Shown here: positions 29,672-38,992 of the stretch, in pieces
Numbering within the stretch: the first letter of the stretch is position 1
Layout of the letters: every line of letters starts with the position of its first letter
Source: Flavobacterium sp.
GTDB lineage: Bacteria > Bacteroidota > Bacteroidia > Flavobacteriales > Flavobacteriaceae
DNA: 39,214 bases
Assembly: GCA_025351785.1 (NCBI GenBank)
Contig: JANXVF010000006.1
Coordinates: 1 to 39,214, forward strand
Reading direction: 5' to 3'
Translations under genes and position numbers: made by a program
The notes under the pieces: model-generated
Databases searched by the model: none
Told to the model about the DNA's origin: nothing
What the model saw: only the letters and a program-made list of their open reading frames with translations

Positions 29672-31891
29672 TTAATTTTTATAAACCCGTATCACTTTAT
29701 CAACACCATCCATTTTTTTTATGTTATCAATAAGTTTCTTTAAAATAGTATTATTTTGAACAACAACAGTAACTTGACCATTAAAAATACCCGCTTCTCC
29801 ATTTAATGAAATACTTTGAATATTAACATTCATTTGACTGGAAATCACTCTAGTAAGTTCGTTAGTCAAACCTAAACTATCCATTCCAGTAATTTTTAAA
29901 ATGGCTTTAAACTCTTGTTGCGAAGAATCGATCCATTTTGCTTGCATCACTCTGTAGGCATAGTTCGATTGCATACTCAAAGCGTTTGGACAATCTCGTT
30001 TGTGTACTTTAATTCCTTCGTTTATGGTTACAAAACCAAAAACTTCGTCTCCTGGAATTGGGTTACAACAGCTTGATAACTTATAATCTAATCGATCTTG
30101 CTCTTTTCCAAATACTAATAAATCAAAGTTATTACTTAATATTTGTTTGTTAATATCTTCTATATTATTACTTGGCGAACGTTTAATTTTATTTTTAAAA
30201 AAGTTAATAAGCGTATTGCTTTTTTGTGTAACATAATCCTTTAGTTGCTGATTTTCTATTGCACCAGCACCAACTCTGTAAAATAAGTCGAGACTTGTTT
30301 TTAACTTAAAGAAATTTACCATTTCGTTAATAACACTTTCGCTTAGCGTTATTTTTAAATGCTTTAGTTTTCTTGTGAGCATCTCCTTACCTTCTTCAGC
30401 TATTTTTTTAGTATCGTCATTTAAAACAGTTTTAATTTTGTTTTTTGCTCTCGAAGTTGTTACATATTCTAACCAATGTAAAGTAGGTTTCTGGTTTACG
30501 GATGTAATTATCTCTACCTGATCTCCACTTTTTAATTCATGATTTAACTGTACTAATTTTCCGTTAACTCTCGTTCCTCTTGTTCTAATTCCTATATCCG
30601 AATGAATGCTAAAGGCAAAATCTAGTGATGTTGCACCTTTTGGGAGCGATTTTATTTCACCTTTTGGGGTAAAAACAAATATTTCTTTAGCATACAAGTT
30701 CATCTTAAAATCTTCTACAAAATCAACCGCATTGGTTTCAGAATTTTCTAATGCTTCTTTTAGTAAATTTAGCCATACGTCAAGTCCACTTTCTTCTGTT
30801 GCGCCTTGTTTGTATTTATAATGAGCGGCATAGCCTTTTTCAGCAATTTCGTCCATGCGCTCGCTTCGTACTTGTATTTCTACCCAACGACCTTTTGGTC
30901 CCATTACTGTAATGTGAAGTGCTTCGTAACCTGATGATTTTGGTGATGAAATCCAATCTCTAAGACGGCTTGGACTTGGTCGATAATGATCTGTAACGAT
31001 AGAATAAATCTTCCAGGCTAAAAATTTTTCGTCGTGTAGGTTAGATTTATAAATAATTCTGAGAGCAAACTTATCATAAACTTCATCAAATGTCACGTTT
31101 TGTGCAGCCATTTTTCGACGAATAGAATATATAGATTTTGGCCTTCCTTTAATTGTAAACTCTACATTTTCCTCATCCATAGATTTTTTTAAAACATCCG
31201 ATATCGATTTGATATATTCGTCTTGCTCCTCTTTAGTTTCTTTAATTTTGCTTGTAATATCATTAAAAATTAGGGGTTCGGTATATTTTAAACCTAAATC
31301 TTCGAGTTTTGTTTTTATGTTATACAAACCAAGCCTGTGAGCTAAAGGAGCATAAATGTATAAAGTTTCGGATGCAATTTTAACTTGTTTATATTCGGGC
31401 ATTGAATCCATAGTTTGCATATTGTGCAATCTATCGGCTATTTTTATTAGAATTACCCGAACGTCGTCATTTAAAGTAAGCAACATTTTTCGAAAATTTT
31501 CCGCTTGCATAGAAACGTTCATTTCCTTTTTTACTTGCGATATTTTGGTAAGCCCTTCTACAAGTTGTGCAATTTTTGGATTGAACATCCGTTCAATATC
31601 TCCAATTGTAATATCAGTATCTTCAACTACATCGTGCAATAATGCTGCTGCAATACTCGTAGGTCCAAGTCCAATTTCTTGAGCTACAATTTTTGCTACA
31701 CCAATGGGATGAAAAATATAAGCTTCGCCGGATTTTCGTCGTTGATCTTTATGCGCATCGACAGCTACATCAAAAGCTTTCCGAATTAATTTTTTATCTT
31801 CTACAGAAAGTGTTTGATAGCTAATGCGAAGTAATTCTTTATATTCTCTGGCTAGTGCTTTATTTTCGTCTTCTATTTCAGTTTGTGTCAT
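29672..31891 (-). CDS. rel: Bifunctional (p)ppGpp synthetase/hydrolase (Rel/SpoT)
   Basis: The 739-residue protein has the full long-RSH layout. The HD hydrolase domain has His61, the His86-Asp87 pair and Glu90-Asp91. The synthetase domain includes DKFALRIIYKS and SSPKSSGYEALH; the TGS domain is around 400-460 and the C-terminal ACT domain at about 665-739. Both active sites look intact, so it should make and degrade (p)ppGpp, the starvation signal. Bacteroidetes usually carry one such gene. It is followed by the Fur-family gene in the same direction after 99 nt. Confidence 0.95.
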   Translation of the reverse strand: MTQTEIEDENKALAREYKELLRISYQTLSVEDKKLIRKAFDVAVDAHKDQRRKSGEAYIFHPIGVAKIVAQEIGLGPTSIAAALLHDVVEDTDITIGDIERMFNPKIAQLVEGLTKISQVKKEMNVSMQAENFRKMLLTLNDDVRVILIKIADRLHNMQTMDSMPEYKQVKIASETLYIYAPLAHRLGLYNIKTKLEDLGLKYTEPLIFNDITSKIKETKEEQDEYIKSISDVLKKSMDEENVEFTIKGRPKSIYSIRRKMAAQNVTFDEVYDKFALRIIYKSNLHDEKFLAWKIYSIVTDHYRPSPSRLRDWISSPKSSGYEALHITVMGPKGRWVEIQVRSERMDEIAEKGYAAHYKYKQGATEESGLDVWLNLLKEALENSETNAVDFVEDFKMNLYAKEIFVFTPKGEIKSLPKGATSLDFAFSIHSDIGIRTRGTRVNGKLVQLNHELKSGDQVEIITSVNQKPTLHWLEYVTTSRAKNKIKTVLNDDTKKIAEEGKEMLTRKLKHLKITLSESVINEMVNFFKLKTSLDLFYRVGAGAIENQQLKDYVTQKSNTLINFFKNKIKRSPSNNIEDINKQILSNNFDLLVFGKEQDRLDYKLSSCCNPIPGDEVFGFVTINEGIKVHKRDCPNALSMQSNYAYRVMQAKWIDSSQQEFKAILKITGMDSLGLTNELTRVISSQMNVNIQSISLNGEAGIFNGQVTVVVQNNTILKKLIDNIKKMDGVDKVIRVYKN

Positions 31892-32015
31892 AGTAACAAT
31901 TCAATATATAAATTTAGAAACAATTATTGGATTGTACAATTAATTTATTTTTAATGTTTTTCACTATTTGATAACAATATTTTGTTGATTTTTCTGAGAT
32001 TTACAGATTTTGATT

Positions 32016-32966
32016 TTAGTCATTATTTTCTATTTGCTTGTAAGCATCTATAACTTTTTTAACAAGTCGATGACGAACAATGTCTTTGTCATCAAGATAG
32101 ATAATTCCAATTCCTTCAATATCTTTCAAAACTAAAATAGCTTCTTTAAGTCCAGATATGGTTCTTCTAGGCAAGTCCACTTGACCTGGATCGCCTGTAA
32201 TTATAAATTTCGCATTTTTACCCATTCGAGTCAAAAACATTTTCATTTGAGAATGTGTTGTATTTTGTGCTTCATCAAGTATTACAAAGGCATTATCTAA
32301 AGTTCTTCCTCTCATAAATGCTAAGGGCGCAATTTGAATAATACCTTTAAGTATATAATCTTCAAGAGTTTGCGGCGGTAACATATCGCGCAAAGCATCA
32401 TACAAAGGTTGCATATAGGGATCTAATTTTTCTTTAAGATCACCAGGTAAAAAACCTAAATTTTCGCCAGCCTCTACTGCGGGACGAGTCAAAACAATAC
32501 GTTTAACTTGTTTTTCTTTTAATGCTTTCACAGCTAGAGCAACACCAGTATAGGTTTTTCCAGTACCTGCTGGACCAACGGCAAAAACCATATCATTTTT
32601 ATAAACAGAATCAACCAGTCGTTGCTGATTTGGGGTCATGGCTTTTATTAGCTTCCCACCTATTCCATGAACTAATATTTTATCTTGATTTGGCATACGT
32701 TGTTCCTCTTGAGAATCACTTTGTATTACTCTATCAATAACATTAGAATCTATAGTATTGTATCGTGTAAAATGAAGCATTAATCTGTTGAATCGTTTTT
32801 CAAATTCGTCAAGAACTTCTTTTTCTCCAAAAGCTTTAATTGTGGTGCCTCGAGCTACAATTTTTAACTTTGGATAGTATTTTTTAATAGTTTCAAGATG
32901 GGTATCTTGAGCTCCCCAAAATTCTTTTGGAGCAATGTCGTTTAATTCAATTATACGTTCGTTCAA
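32016..32966 (-). CDS. phoH: PhoH-like ATPase with a TTG start
   Basis: The 316-residue protein has the PhoH core: Walker A GPAGTGKT (131-138), LTRPAVEAGENLGFLPGDL (159-177) and Walker B LDEAQ (230-234). The N-terminal KH-like segment (residues 1-80) is typical for the family. The start is TTG at 32966: no in-frame ATG follows before residue 63, inside the conserved N-terminal domain, and the sequence MNERIIELNDIAP matches how I recall the family begins in flavobacteria. PhoH/YbeZ proteins are ATPases linked with YbeY and RNA metabolism. A promoter box lies at 33021-33028. Confidence 0.9.
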   Translation of the reverse strand: MNERIIELNDIAPKEFWGAQDTHLETIKKYYPKLKIVARGTTIKAFGEKEVLDEFEKRFNRLMLHFTRYNTIDSNVIDRVIQSDSQEEQRMPNQDKILVHGIGGKLIKAMTPNQQRLVDSVYKNDMVFAVGPAGTGKTYTGVALAVKALKEKQVKRIVLTRPAVEAGENLGFLPGDLKEKLDPYMQPLYDALRDMLPPQTLEDYILKGIIQIAPLAFMRGRTLDNAFVILDEAQNTTHSQMKMFLTRMGKNAKFIITGDPGQVDLPRRTISGLKEAILVLKDIEGIGIIYLDDKDIVRHRLVKKVIDAYKQIENND

Positions 32967-33004
32967 ATTGCGATTTTTTTAATTTAATTTTTACTAATTA
33001 TTAG

Positions 33005-33012
33005 TAACTTTG
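33005..33012 (+). promoter_or_regulatory. -7 box TAACTTTG for the SAM hydroxide adenosyltransferase gene
   Basis: An exact TAnnTTTG match about 60 nt before ATG 33073; no TTG at -33. It lies 8 nt from the opposing phoH box. Confidence 0.45.
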
Positions 33013-33020
33013 CATTTATC

Positions 33021-33054
33021 CAAATTTAGTAAATTTTATAAATAGAATTCGCAA
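33021..33054 (-). promoter_or_regulatory. Promoter of phoH (TTG-N23-TAAATTTG)
   Basis: On the minus strand TTG (33054-33052) and TAAATTTG (33028-33021) are 23 nt apart, at the upper limit of the accepted spacing. The leader to TTG 32966 would be about 48 nt. Confidence 0.5.
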
Positions 33055-33072
33055 TTAGTTATAAACAATTTT

Positions 33073-33903
33073 ATGTCAATAATTACTCTTACTACAGATT
33101 ATGGATTAAAAGATCATTTTGTTGGCTCTTTAAAGGGAAAATTATTGTCAGAATATAATCAGTCCATAATCATTGATATATCTCATAATATTGATCCCTT
33201 TAATATTTCAGAAGCCTGTTATATTATAAACGCGGCCTACTCAAATTTCCCTAAAGGCACAGTACATTTGATAGGTGTTGATATAGAGAGAAATAGAGAA
33301 ACGCAACATTTGGCTATTCAATGGAATGATCATTATTTTATTTGTGCCGATAATGGAATTTTGAGTATCCTAACACACAAAATAATGCCACAGAAAATGG
33401 TTGCTATAAATATTCACGATCGACTTTTGCCCGATGCATCCGATTTAGATTTATTTACAAAAGTAGCATGCCATCTAGCAAAAGGTGGACTTTTGAACGT
33501 TATTGGTAAAGAAATACAGGAGTTAAAAGTAGTAACCGAGATGCAACCTATAATTTCTACAGATACAAATTCTATTTTAGGATATGTTGTATATTTTGAT
33601 CATTTTGGTAATGCTGTGACAAATATTTCCAAAAAGATATTTCTAGAAATTGCAAATAACAGACCTTATGAAATCAAATTTAGAAACAAACAAATAAAAA
33701 CAATATTTGCTAAATACTCTGATATTGGGATATCAGAAAATTATCCTATAAAAAATTATGAAGGACAAAAACTTGCTATTTTTAATGAGGCGGGTTATTT
33801 AGAAATTGCTATTTTTAAAAGTAATCCATCTCAAATTGGTTCGGCAAATAGTTTATTAGGATTGAAATATCGAGACTCAGTTTCAATCGAATTTAAAAAT
33901 TAA
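33073..33903 (+). CDS. SAM hydroxide adenosyltransferase (DUF62 family)
   Basis: The 276-residue protein has the marks of the DUF62/duf-62 enzymes: the N-terminal TLTTDYG (6-11) with its catalytic-network Asp, HLIGVDIERNRE, ICADNGILSIL and YFDHFGNAVTNI. The known family members hydrolyse S-adenosyl-L-methionine to adenosine and methionine, and are related to fluorinase. Length is typical. It is divergent from phoH, as is often seen in Flavobacteriaceae. Confidence 0.9.
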   Translation: MSIITLTTDYGLKDHFVGSLKGKLLSEYNQSIIIDISHNIDPFNISEACYIINAAYSNFPKGTVHLIGVDIERNRETQHLAIQWNDHYFICADNGILSILTHKIMPQKMVAINIHDRLLPDASDLDLFTKVACHLAKGGLLNVIGKEIQELKVVTEMQPIISTDTNSILGYVVYFDHFGNAVTNISKKIFLEIANNRPYEIKFRNKQIKTIFAKYSDIGISENYPIKNYEGQKLAIFNEAGYLEIAIFKSNPSQIGSANSLLGLKYRDSVSIEFKN

Positions 33904-34011
33904 TTAACAGTTGTTTATCATTTTTGTATAAAAAAATGAATATTCAATGCAAAAATTGATTATAATTTACAATTTTTTAATATTATTTTTGAGATTAAAA
34001 GAGTGTAAAAC

Positions 34012-34041
34012 TTGTGCAATTGATTAGATTTTATAAATTTG
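34012..34041 (+). promoter_or_regulatory. Promoter of the ECF sigma gene (TTG-N19-TAAATTTG)
   Basis: TTG 34012-34014 and TAAATTTG 34034-34041 are exactly 19 nt apart, the full housekeeping consensus. The leader to ATG 34060 would be about 12 nt. An autoregulated ECF promoter would be expected to look different, so this operon is probably transcribed by the main sigma factor. Confidence 0.8.
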
Positions 34042-34059
34042 TACAAAACACATACTTTT

Positions 34060-34590
34060 ATGACACAAGAGGATATTTTACCATTAATTCTAAAAAAAGA
34101 TGATAAAGCGTTTACAACATTGTATAATATGTATTCCAAAAGTCTTTTTTCTGTAATTAGTAATTTGATTAAAGAGCAAGAAGAGGCTGAAGATGTTTTG
34201 CAAGAAGTATTTGTAAAAATTTGGAAAAATATAGAATCTTACAACGATACAAAAGGAAGATTTTATACTTGGATTTTAAATATTGCACGAAATACAGCTA
34301 TCGATAAGCTACGATCTAAAGCATTTAACAACAGCCAGAAAAACCTATCTTCAGATAATTTCGTACATCTATTGGATGACAGTAACAAGTTGACAAATAG
34401 GATCGATACTATAGGTATTCAAGAATTTGTAAAAAAGTTAAAGCCAAAATGTATTCAACTTATAGAATTATTATTCTTTCAAGGTTATACACAACAAGAG
34501 GCATCTGACGAACTTGAAATTCCACTTGGCACAGTCAAAACACAAAATAGAAATTGTATTAACGATTTAAGAAATTATTTAAAAGTATAA
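34060..34590 (+). CDS. ECF RNA polymerase sigma factor
   Basis: The frame is open from a TTG at 34039, but that lies within the promoter; ATG 34060 (MTQEDILPLILKKD) gives 176 residues. Region 2 is visible as EEAEDVLQEVFVKIWKNI followed by FYTWILNIARNTAIDKLR, and region 4 as GYTQQEASDELEIPLGTVKTQ. ECF factors redirect RNA polymerase to stress genes and are held inactive by anti-sigma partners. The gene's stop is directly followed by the ATG of the anti-sigma gene. Confidence 0.92.
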   Translation: MTQEDILPLILKKDDKAFTTLYNMYSKSLFSVISNLIKEQEEAEDVLQEVFVKIWKNIESYNDTKGRFYTWILNIARNTAIDKLRSKAFNNSQKNLSSDNFVHLLDDSNKLTNRIDTIGIQEFVKKLKPKCIQLIELLFFQGYTQQEASDELEIPLGTVKTQNRNCINDLRNYLKV

Positions 34591-35379
34591 ATGGATACAC
34601 AACAATTAATAGAATCCGGAACTTTAGAACTTTATGTTTATGGAATTTTAGATGAAAGTGAAACTAAAGAAATTAGTCAATTAGCTAAGTCAAACTCATT
34701 AGTTTTTAATGAGATTGTCGCAATTGAAAAAGCTATACTTAATTTATCAAGTAGCTTTTCGCCCCTTATATCAGCTGAAAATTTTGAAATTATTAAAGCA
34801 AAATTAGAGCTGAAATATAGCAAGGTTATCGACATGACACCAAAAAGTAGTGTTTCTCAGTATTTGGGTTGGGCAGCCACAATTGCCTTATTAATTGGAG
34901 TAGGATATCAGTACAACAAATTAAATGAAAATCAATCTGTATTAGTATCAACTCAAACTGAAAAATCAAATTTGCAAAAGTCGGTAGTTGATTTAGAGTT
35001 TAAAAATAAAGAAACTGCTACTGCTTTAAACATAGTAAGAGATACAAAAAATACAGTAGTAATTCTTGGCGGACAGGCAGTTTCGCCTACATCTTTTGCA
35101 AAAGTGTATTGGAATAAAGAAACTCAAACGGTTTATGTAGATGGAACCGGGTTACCAGAACCTCCAGATGGAAAAGTTTATCAAATATGGTCTTTAAAGT
35201 TAAGTCCAGTTTTGACCCCTACAAGCATCGGATTATTAGATAATTTTTCTAAAAATGATTACAAAATGTTTGCAGTTAAGGGAACAACAGGAGCAGAAGC
35301 TTTCGGAATAACACTAGAACCAGTCGGTGGGAGTAAATCGCCCACTATGGAGCAACTTTACACTTTAGGAAAAGTATAA
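34591..35379 (+). CDS. RskA-type anti-sigma factor
   Basis: The 262-residue protein starts at the base after the sigma stop codon. The N-terminal ~80 residues are the sigma-binding part (ELYVYGILDESETKEISQL), a single membrane helix follows (about 90-106, YLGWAATIALLIGVGYQY), then a coiled-coil-like linker and the C-terminal RskA domain with AKVYWNKETQTVYVDGTGLP and GKVYQIWSLKL. It should hold the sigma factor at the inner membrane. It has no zinc HxxxCxxC motif, as is usual for the RskA group in Bacteroidetes. A terminator follows. Confidence 0.9.
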   Translation: MDTQQLIESGTLELYVYGILDESETKEISQLAKSNSLVFNEIVAIEKAILNLSSSFSPLISAENFEIIKAKLELKYSKVIDMTPKSSVSQYLGWAATIALLIGVGYQYNKLNENQSVLVSTQTEKSNLQKSVVDLEFKNKETATALNIVRDTKNTVVILGGQAVSPTSFAKVYWNKETQTVYVDGTGLPEPPDGKVYQIWSLKLSPVLTPTSIGLLDNFSKNDYKMFAVKGTTGAEAFGITLEPVGGSKSPTMEQLYTLGKV

Positions 35380-35404
35380 ATAAAACCCTAATTAAATTTA
35401 TAAT

Positions 35405-35431
35405 GTGCGACTTTAAAATCGCACTTTTTTT
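35405..35431 (+). terminator. Intrinsic terminator of the sigma/anti-sigma operon
   Basis: GTGCGA (35405-35410) pairs with TCGCAC (35419-35424) around an 8-nt AT loop, followed by seven T (35425-35431). It starts 26 nt after the anti-sigma stop. Confidence 0.85.
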
Positions 35432-35539
35432 ATGTCTATTATTTCATATATGATTAAAAAAGATTGTTCCATCAGATAAACAAAAATAAAAACAGCAGGT
35501 TTATTAAATTTTAAAAAATCTTTTTCTATTTTTGAGATT

Positions 35540-37159
35540 ATGAAAACTACTTCCCTCCTATTTTATGTGTTTTTAATTTCAAATGCAATTGCTTTTTCAC
35601 AAAACTCGACTCGAAAAGATTCACTTCAGGGCGGTTTGCCATTTGAAAGAACGTGCTTTGATGTTACTCGGTACGACTTAAATTTAAAAATCAATATTGA
35701 AGATAAATTTATTTCAGGTTTAAATGAAATTTCATTTTTGGTTGTTTCAAACACCTCAAAAATTCAGTTAGATTTGTTTGATACTATGAAGATAGACTCT
35801 ATCGTTTTCAATAATCAAAAATTACTTTATAAAAGAGAATATAATGCTGTTTTTGTAAATTTTAATTCTGAATTACATCAGGGGGAAAACCAAAAACTAA
35901 AGTTCTATTACTCTGGAAATCCTATTGTAGCAAAACGTGCACCATGGGACGGAGGTTTTACTTTCAATAAAGATAAGTCGGGAAAACCTTGGGTAGGCGT
36001 TGCATGTCAAGGTACAGGTGCTAGTTTGTGGTATCCTTGTAAAGATTCTCAAAGTGACGAGCCCGACTATGGAGCTACTATAAAAATAGCAGTGCCAAAC
36101 GGATTAATAGATGTTTCAAACGGCAAATTTATAGGTAGTGAAGATTTAAAAAATGGATACACTCGTTGGGATTGGGAGGTTAAAAATCCTATAAACACCT
36201 ATGATATAACCGTTAATATTGCAGATTATGCGCATATTCACGATTCTTTGAATGGGTTAGATTTAGATTATTATATTCTAAAAGAAAATGAAGAAAAGGC
36301 AAAAAAACAATTTGAACAAGTAAAATTAATGTTAGGCTGTTTTCAAACTAAGTTTGGAGATTATCCTTTTGCAAATGATGGATATAAACTTGTTGAAACT
36401 TCATATCTAGGAATGGAACATCAAAGTGCAGTGGCTTATGGTAATAAATATAAAAATGGTTATTTAGGAAGTGATTTATCTGGTACAGGAATAGGTTTAC
36501 TGTTTGACTACATTATAGTACATGAAAGTGGTCACGAATGGTTTGGCAATAGTATCACTTCTAGCGATATTGCAGATATGTGGATTCATGAAGGCTTCAC
36601 AATGTATTCAGAATGTGTTTATATTGAATGTCAATATGGTTATGAGAAATCTCAAAAATATACTAATGGACTTAAAGGAAATGTTACAAATAACGAACCA
36701 ATTATTGGTGAATATGGAGTAAATAAAGAAGGTTCTGGCGATATGTATTACAAAGGCGCATTGCTTTTAAATACCATACGGCATATTATAAAAAATGATG
36801 AAAAATGGTGGACATTGCTATATAATTATTCAACAAATTTTAGACATAAAATAATAGACACCGAGACAGTTATTTCATATTTTAATAAAGAAATCGGAAT
36901 AAATTTAACACCTATATTCAATCAATATTTGCGTTTTAAAAATATTCCGATTTTAGAATTAAAACTAACAAAAAAACATTTAGAATATCGTTGGAAAACT
37001 GACGAACAAAATTTTGAAATGCCTGTTGATATATCTTTTGAATCAAAAATAATTAGATTAAACTGTAAAAACAATTGGCAAAAATTGAAAATTAAAATTA
37101 ACGATTTAGATTTAATTTCAGTTTTGACAGACCATTTTTATATAAATGTAGAAAAATAA
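35540..37159 (+). CDS. M1-family metallo-aminopeptidase, exported
   Basis: The 539-residue protein has a signal peptide (MKTTSLLFYVFLISNAIAFS) and the M1 layout: N-terminal beta domain, the GMEHQS variant of the GAMEN exopeptidase motif (291-296), and the zinc site His328-Glu329-x-x-His332 with third ligand Glu351, 18 residues on. It should trim amino acids from peptides in the periplasm or at the surface. It is shorter than the ~850-residue PepN type because the C-terminal helical domain is missing, as in other short Bacteroidetes M1 enzymes. Its promoter is unclear: a TATTTTTG box at 35527-35534 is too close to the ATG. Confidence 0.92.
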   Translation: MKTTSLLFYVFLISNAIAFSQNSTRKDSLQGGLPFERTCFDVTRYDLNLKINIEDKFISGLNEISFLVVSNTSKIQLDLFDTMKIDSIVFNNQKLLYKREYNAVFVNFNSELHQGENQKLKFYYSGNPIVAKRAPWDGGFTFNKDKSGKPWVGVACQGTGASLWYPCKDSQSDEPDYGATIKIAVPNGLIDVSNGKFIGSEDLKNGYTRWDWEVKNPINTYDITVNIADYAHIHDSLNGLDLDYYILKENEEKAKKQFEQVKLMLGCFQTKFGDYPFANDGYKLVETSYLGMEHQSAVAYGNKYKNGYLGSDLSGTGIGLLFDYIIVHESGHEWFGNSITSSDIADMWIHEGFTMYSECVYIECQYGYEKSQKYTNGLKGNVTNNEPIIGEYGVNKEGSGDMYYKGALLLNTIRHIIKNDEKWWTLLYNYSTNFRHKIIDTETVISYFNKEIGINLTPIFNQYLRFKNIPILELKLTKKHLEYRWKTDEQNFEMPVDISFESKIIRLNCKNNWQKLKIKINDLDLISVLTDHFYINVEK

Positions 37160-37219
37160 TACTTAAATATTTTTTTAATAAAATTTCACTTTTGACAAAC
37201 TAGATATTTAAAAATTTTA

Positions 37220-37227
37220 TATATTTG
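37220..37227 (+). promoter_or_regulatory. -7 box TATATTTG for the recombinase gene
   Basis: An exact TAnnTTTG match 19 nt before ATG 37247. A TTG at 37192-37194 is 25 nt upstream, slightly too far. Confidence 0.45.
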
Positions 37228-37246
37228 GATATATATTGTTTATTAA

Positions 37247-38992
37247 ATGATAGTTAGAAAAATACATCATCGAAATGCTTATAGAATAGGGATTTTTTTT
37301 GATTACGATAATTCAAAAATTCAAATTCTTAAAAAAATAGGAGCTGGATATAGCAATACTAAGAAGTGTTGGTATTTAGATTACGAATCCAAAAATATAA
37401 CAATATTAAAAGCACACTTTGACAACATATTGATTGAAAAAAATAACCAATTAGTATCCTCTTCACCGCTGGTGACCGGCAATAAAAGCCGTGACCTTTC
37501 ACCCACAGCCACAAGCAAATTTCAGTTAGGCACATCAAATATGAGCAATCCTGAACACAAAACGGAACTAGTTCCATTTAAACACAAATTGCGAATAGAG
37601 TTACTATCCAACATAGGAAAATATTGGGTTTTCAAGTTACCTTATAACCAATCTATCAATAAATTACTGCTAGAAGTTAAGGGTGTATTTTGGAATTCAA
37701 ATTATAAATGTTACATGGTTTTGAGACACCCAAAAGTAAAGGTAACTGTTGAAGGCATTTTAGATCAAATCGATTTTTTTGGAACAGATTATTACAGCAA
37801 TGATAAAAGTTTTCGTGGAGAGTCAATACAGATATTGCCACACAAGGAAGACATAACATGGATGGAAATTTATGTTCCAAAGATTGTTGCAATTCATGAA
37901 AAAATTAAACGTTTTTCTATGGCTCGATATAGCAAAACCAGAAATTGCTATTTACTTCCTGCGGCACCTCTGGTATATGAAACTATCCAATTACAAATGG
38001 AGTCGTTCGAAATTTTGATTGATAATAAATTGCCAAAATCTTATTTACAATTAAAAAATTTGCCAAACAAAAAAAAATTAGATTTAACAAAAACAAAAGA
38101 AAATATATTAGTTCAAATTCCTGAACAAGGCAAACAGTATGTAACCGATTTGGCAGAAATGATTTTGGCTATGAATTATAGCACCTCTACCCTACGAACT
38201 TATTGCGCTTCATTTACACAGTTTCTAAGATATTTCAGTTATCGCGATCCCGCAACGATAGAATATAAAGAGGTTGTTAAATATTTGTCAAGCCTTATGG
38301 AAAAAGGACTTTCGGCAACATCTGGACATAGTTTAGTAAATGGTTTACAGTTTTATTATCAAAATGTAGTAGGCAATAAAAATTTCGAGTTAAAACTCCC
38401 AAGACCCAAAAAAGAAAAAAAATTGCCTTCAGTTTTGACAATGGACGAATGTTTGAAAATTTTTCAAGTTGTAGAAAATCCAAAACATAAATTAATTTTA
38501 TTGGTAGGATATGGAGCAGGATTGCGTGTTAGCGAGATTGTGAGCTTAAAATGGCAAGATATACTTTTTGAAGAGCATAAAATACATATAAAAAATGCAA
38601 AAGGAAAAAAAGATCGATTTGTAATGTTACCCTATTCGATTGTAGAATCATTAAAAATTTATAAACAATTATTTAAAGGTTCACATTATGTATTTGAAGG
38701 ACAATTTGCGGGAGAATCATATTCGAGTAGAAGTGCACAATCAATTATGCAGCAAGCAATAAAAAAAGCAGGACTAGAAAAAAAGGCATCTATTCACACA
38801 TTGCGACATAGTTTTGCAACACATCTTCTTGAAAACGGAACAGATATAAGATATATTCAGCAATTTTTGGGTCATGCAGATATAAAAACAACAACGATGT
38901 ACACACATTTAACCAAAAATGCAGTTGATAAAATACAAAGTCCATTAGATCGTTTAGTAAATGATAAAAACCAAAACAAAAAGCTAATGTAA
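37247..38992 (+). CDS. Tyrosine recombinase with three N-terminal repeats
   Basis: The 581-residue protein ends in a XerC/D-like recombinase. A core-binding SAM-like domain (about 295-375) is followed by the catalytic residues Arg of GAGLRVSE, Lys in KNAKGKKDR, HTLRHSFATH, LGHADIKTT and the nucleophile Tyr in MYTHL. The first ~270 residues are unusual: three related units of about 60 residues, each with a hydrophobic strand, a helix and a final Y/W-S/N...C-W/Y strand (Cys41, Cys155, Cys234). A low-complexity linker (71-110) separates the first two. The repeats vaguely recall HARP-type modules. The length is well above a plain Xer protein. The gene could serve an integrative element or an inversion system; the target site is not seen. 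Confidence 0.85.
   Translation: MIVRKIHHRNAYRIGIFFDYDNSKIQILKKIGAGYSNTKKCWYLDYESKNITILKAHFDNILIEKNNQLVSSSPLVTGNKSRDLSPTATSKFQLGTSNMSNPEHKTELVPFKHKLRIELLSNIGKYWVFKLPYNQSINKLLLEVKGVFWNSNYKCYMVLRHPKVKVTVEGILDQIDFFGTDYYSNDKSFRGESIQILPHKEDITWMEIYVPKIVAIHEKIKRFSMARYSKTRNCYLLPAAPLVYETIQLQMESFEILIDNKLPKSYLQLKNLPNKKKLDLTKTKENILVQIPEQGKQYVTDLAEMILAMNYSTSTLRTYCASFTQFLRYFSYRDPATIEYKEVVKYLSSLMEKGLSATSGHSLVNGLQFYYQNVVGNKNFELKLPRPKKEKKLPSVLTMDECLKIFQVVENPKHKLILLVGYGAGLRVSEIVSLKWQDILFEEHKIHIKNAKGKKDRFVMLPYSIVESLKIYKQLFKGSHYVFEGQFAGESYSSRSAQSIMQQAIKKAGLEKKASIHTLRHSFATHLLENGTDIRYIQQFLGHADIKTTTMYTHLTKNAVDKIQSPLDRLVNDKNQNKKLM

Noticed and set aside
35527..35534. TATTTTTG as promoter of the M1 peptidase gene
   Set aside because: It ends 5 nt before the ATG, which would place the transcript start at or after the start codon.
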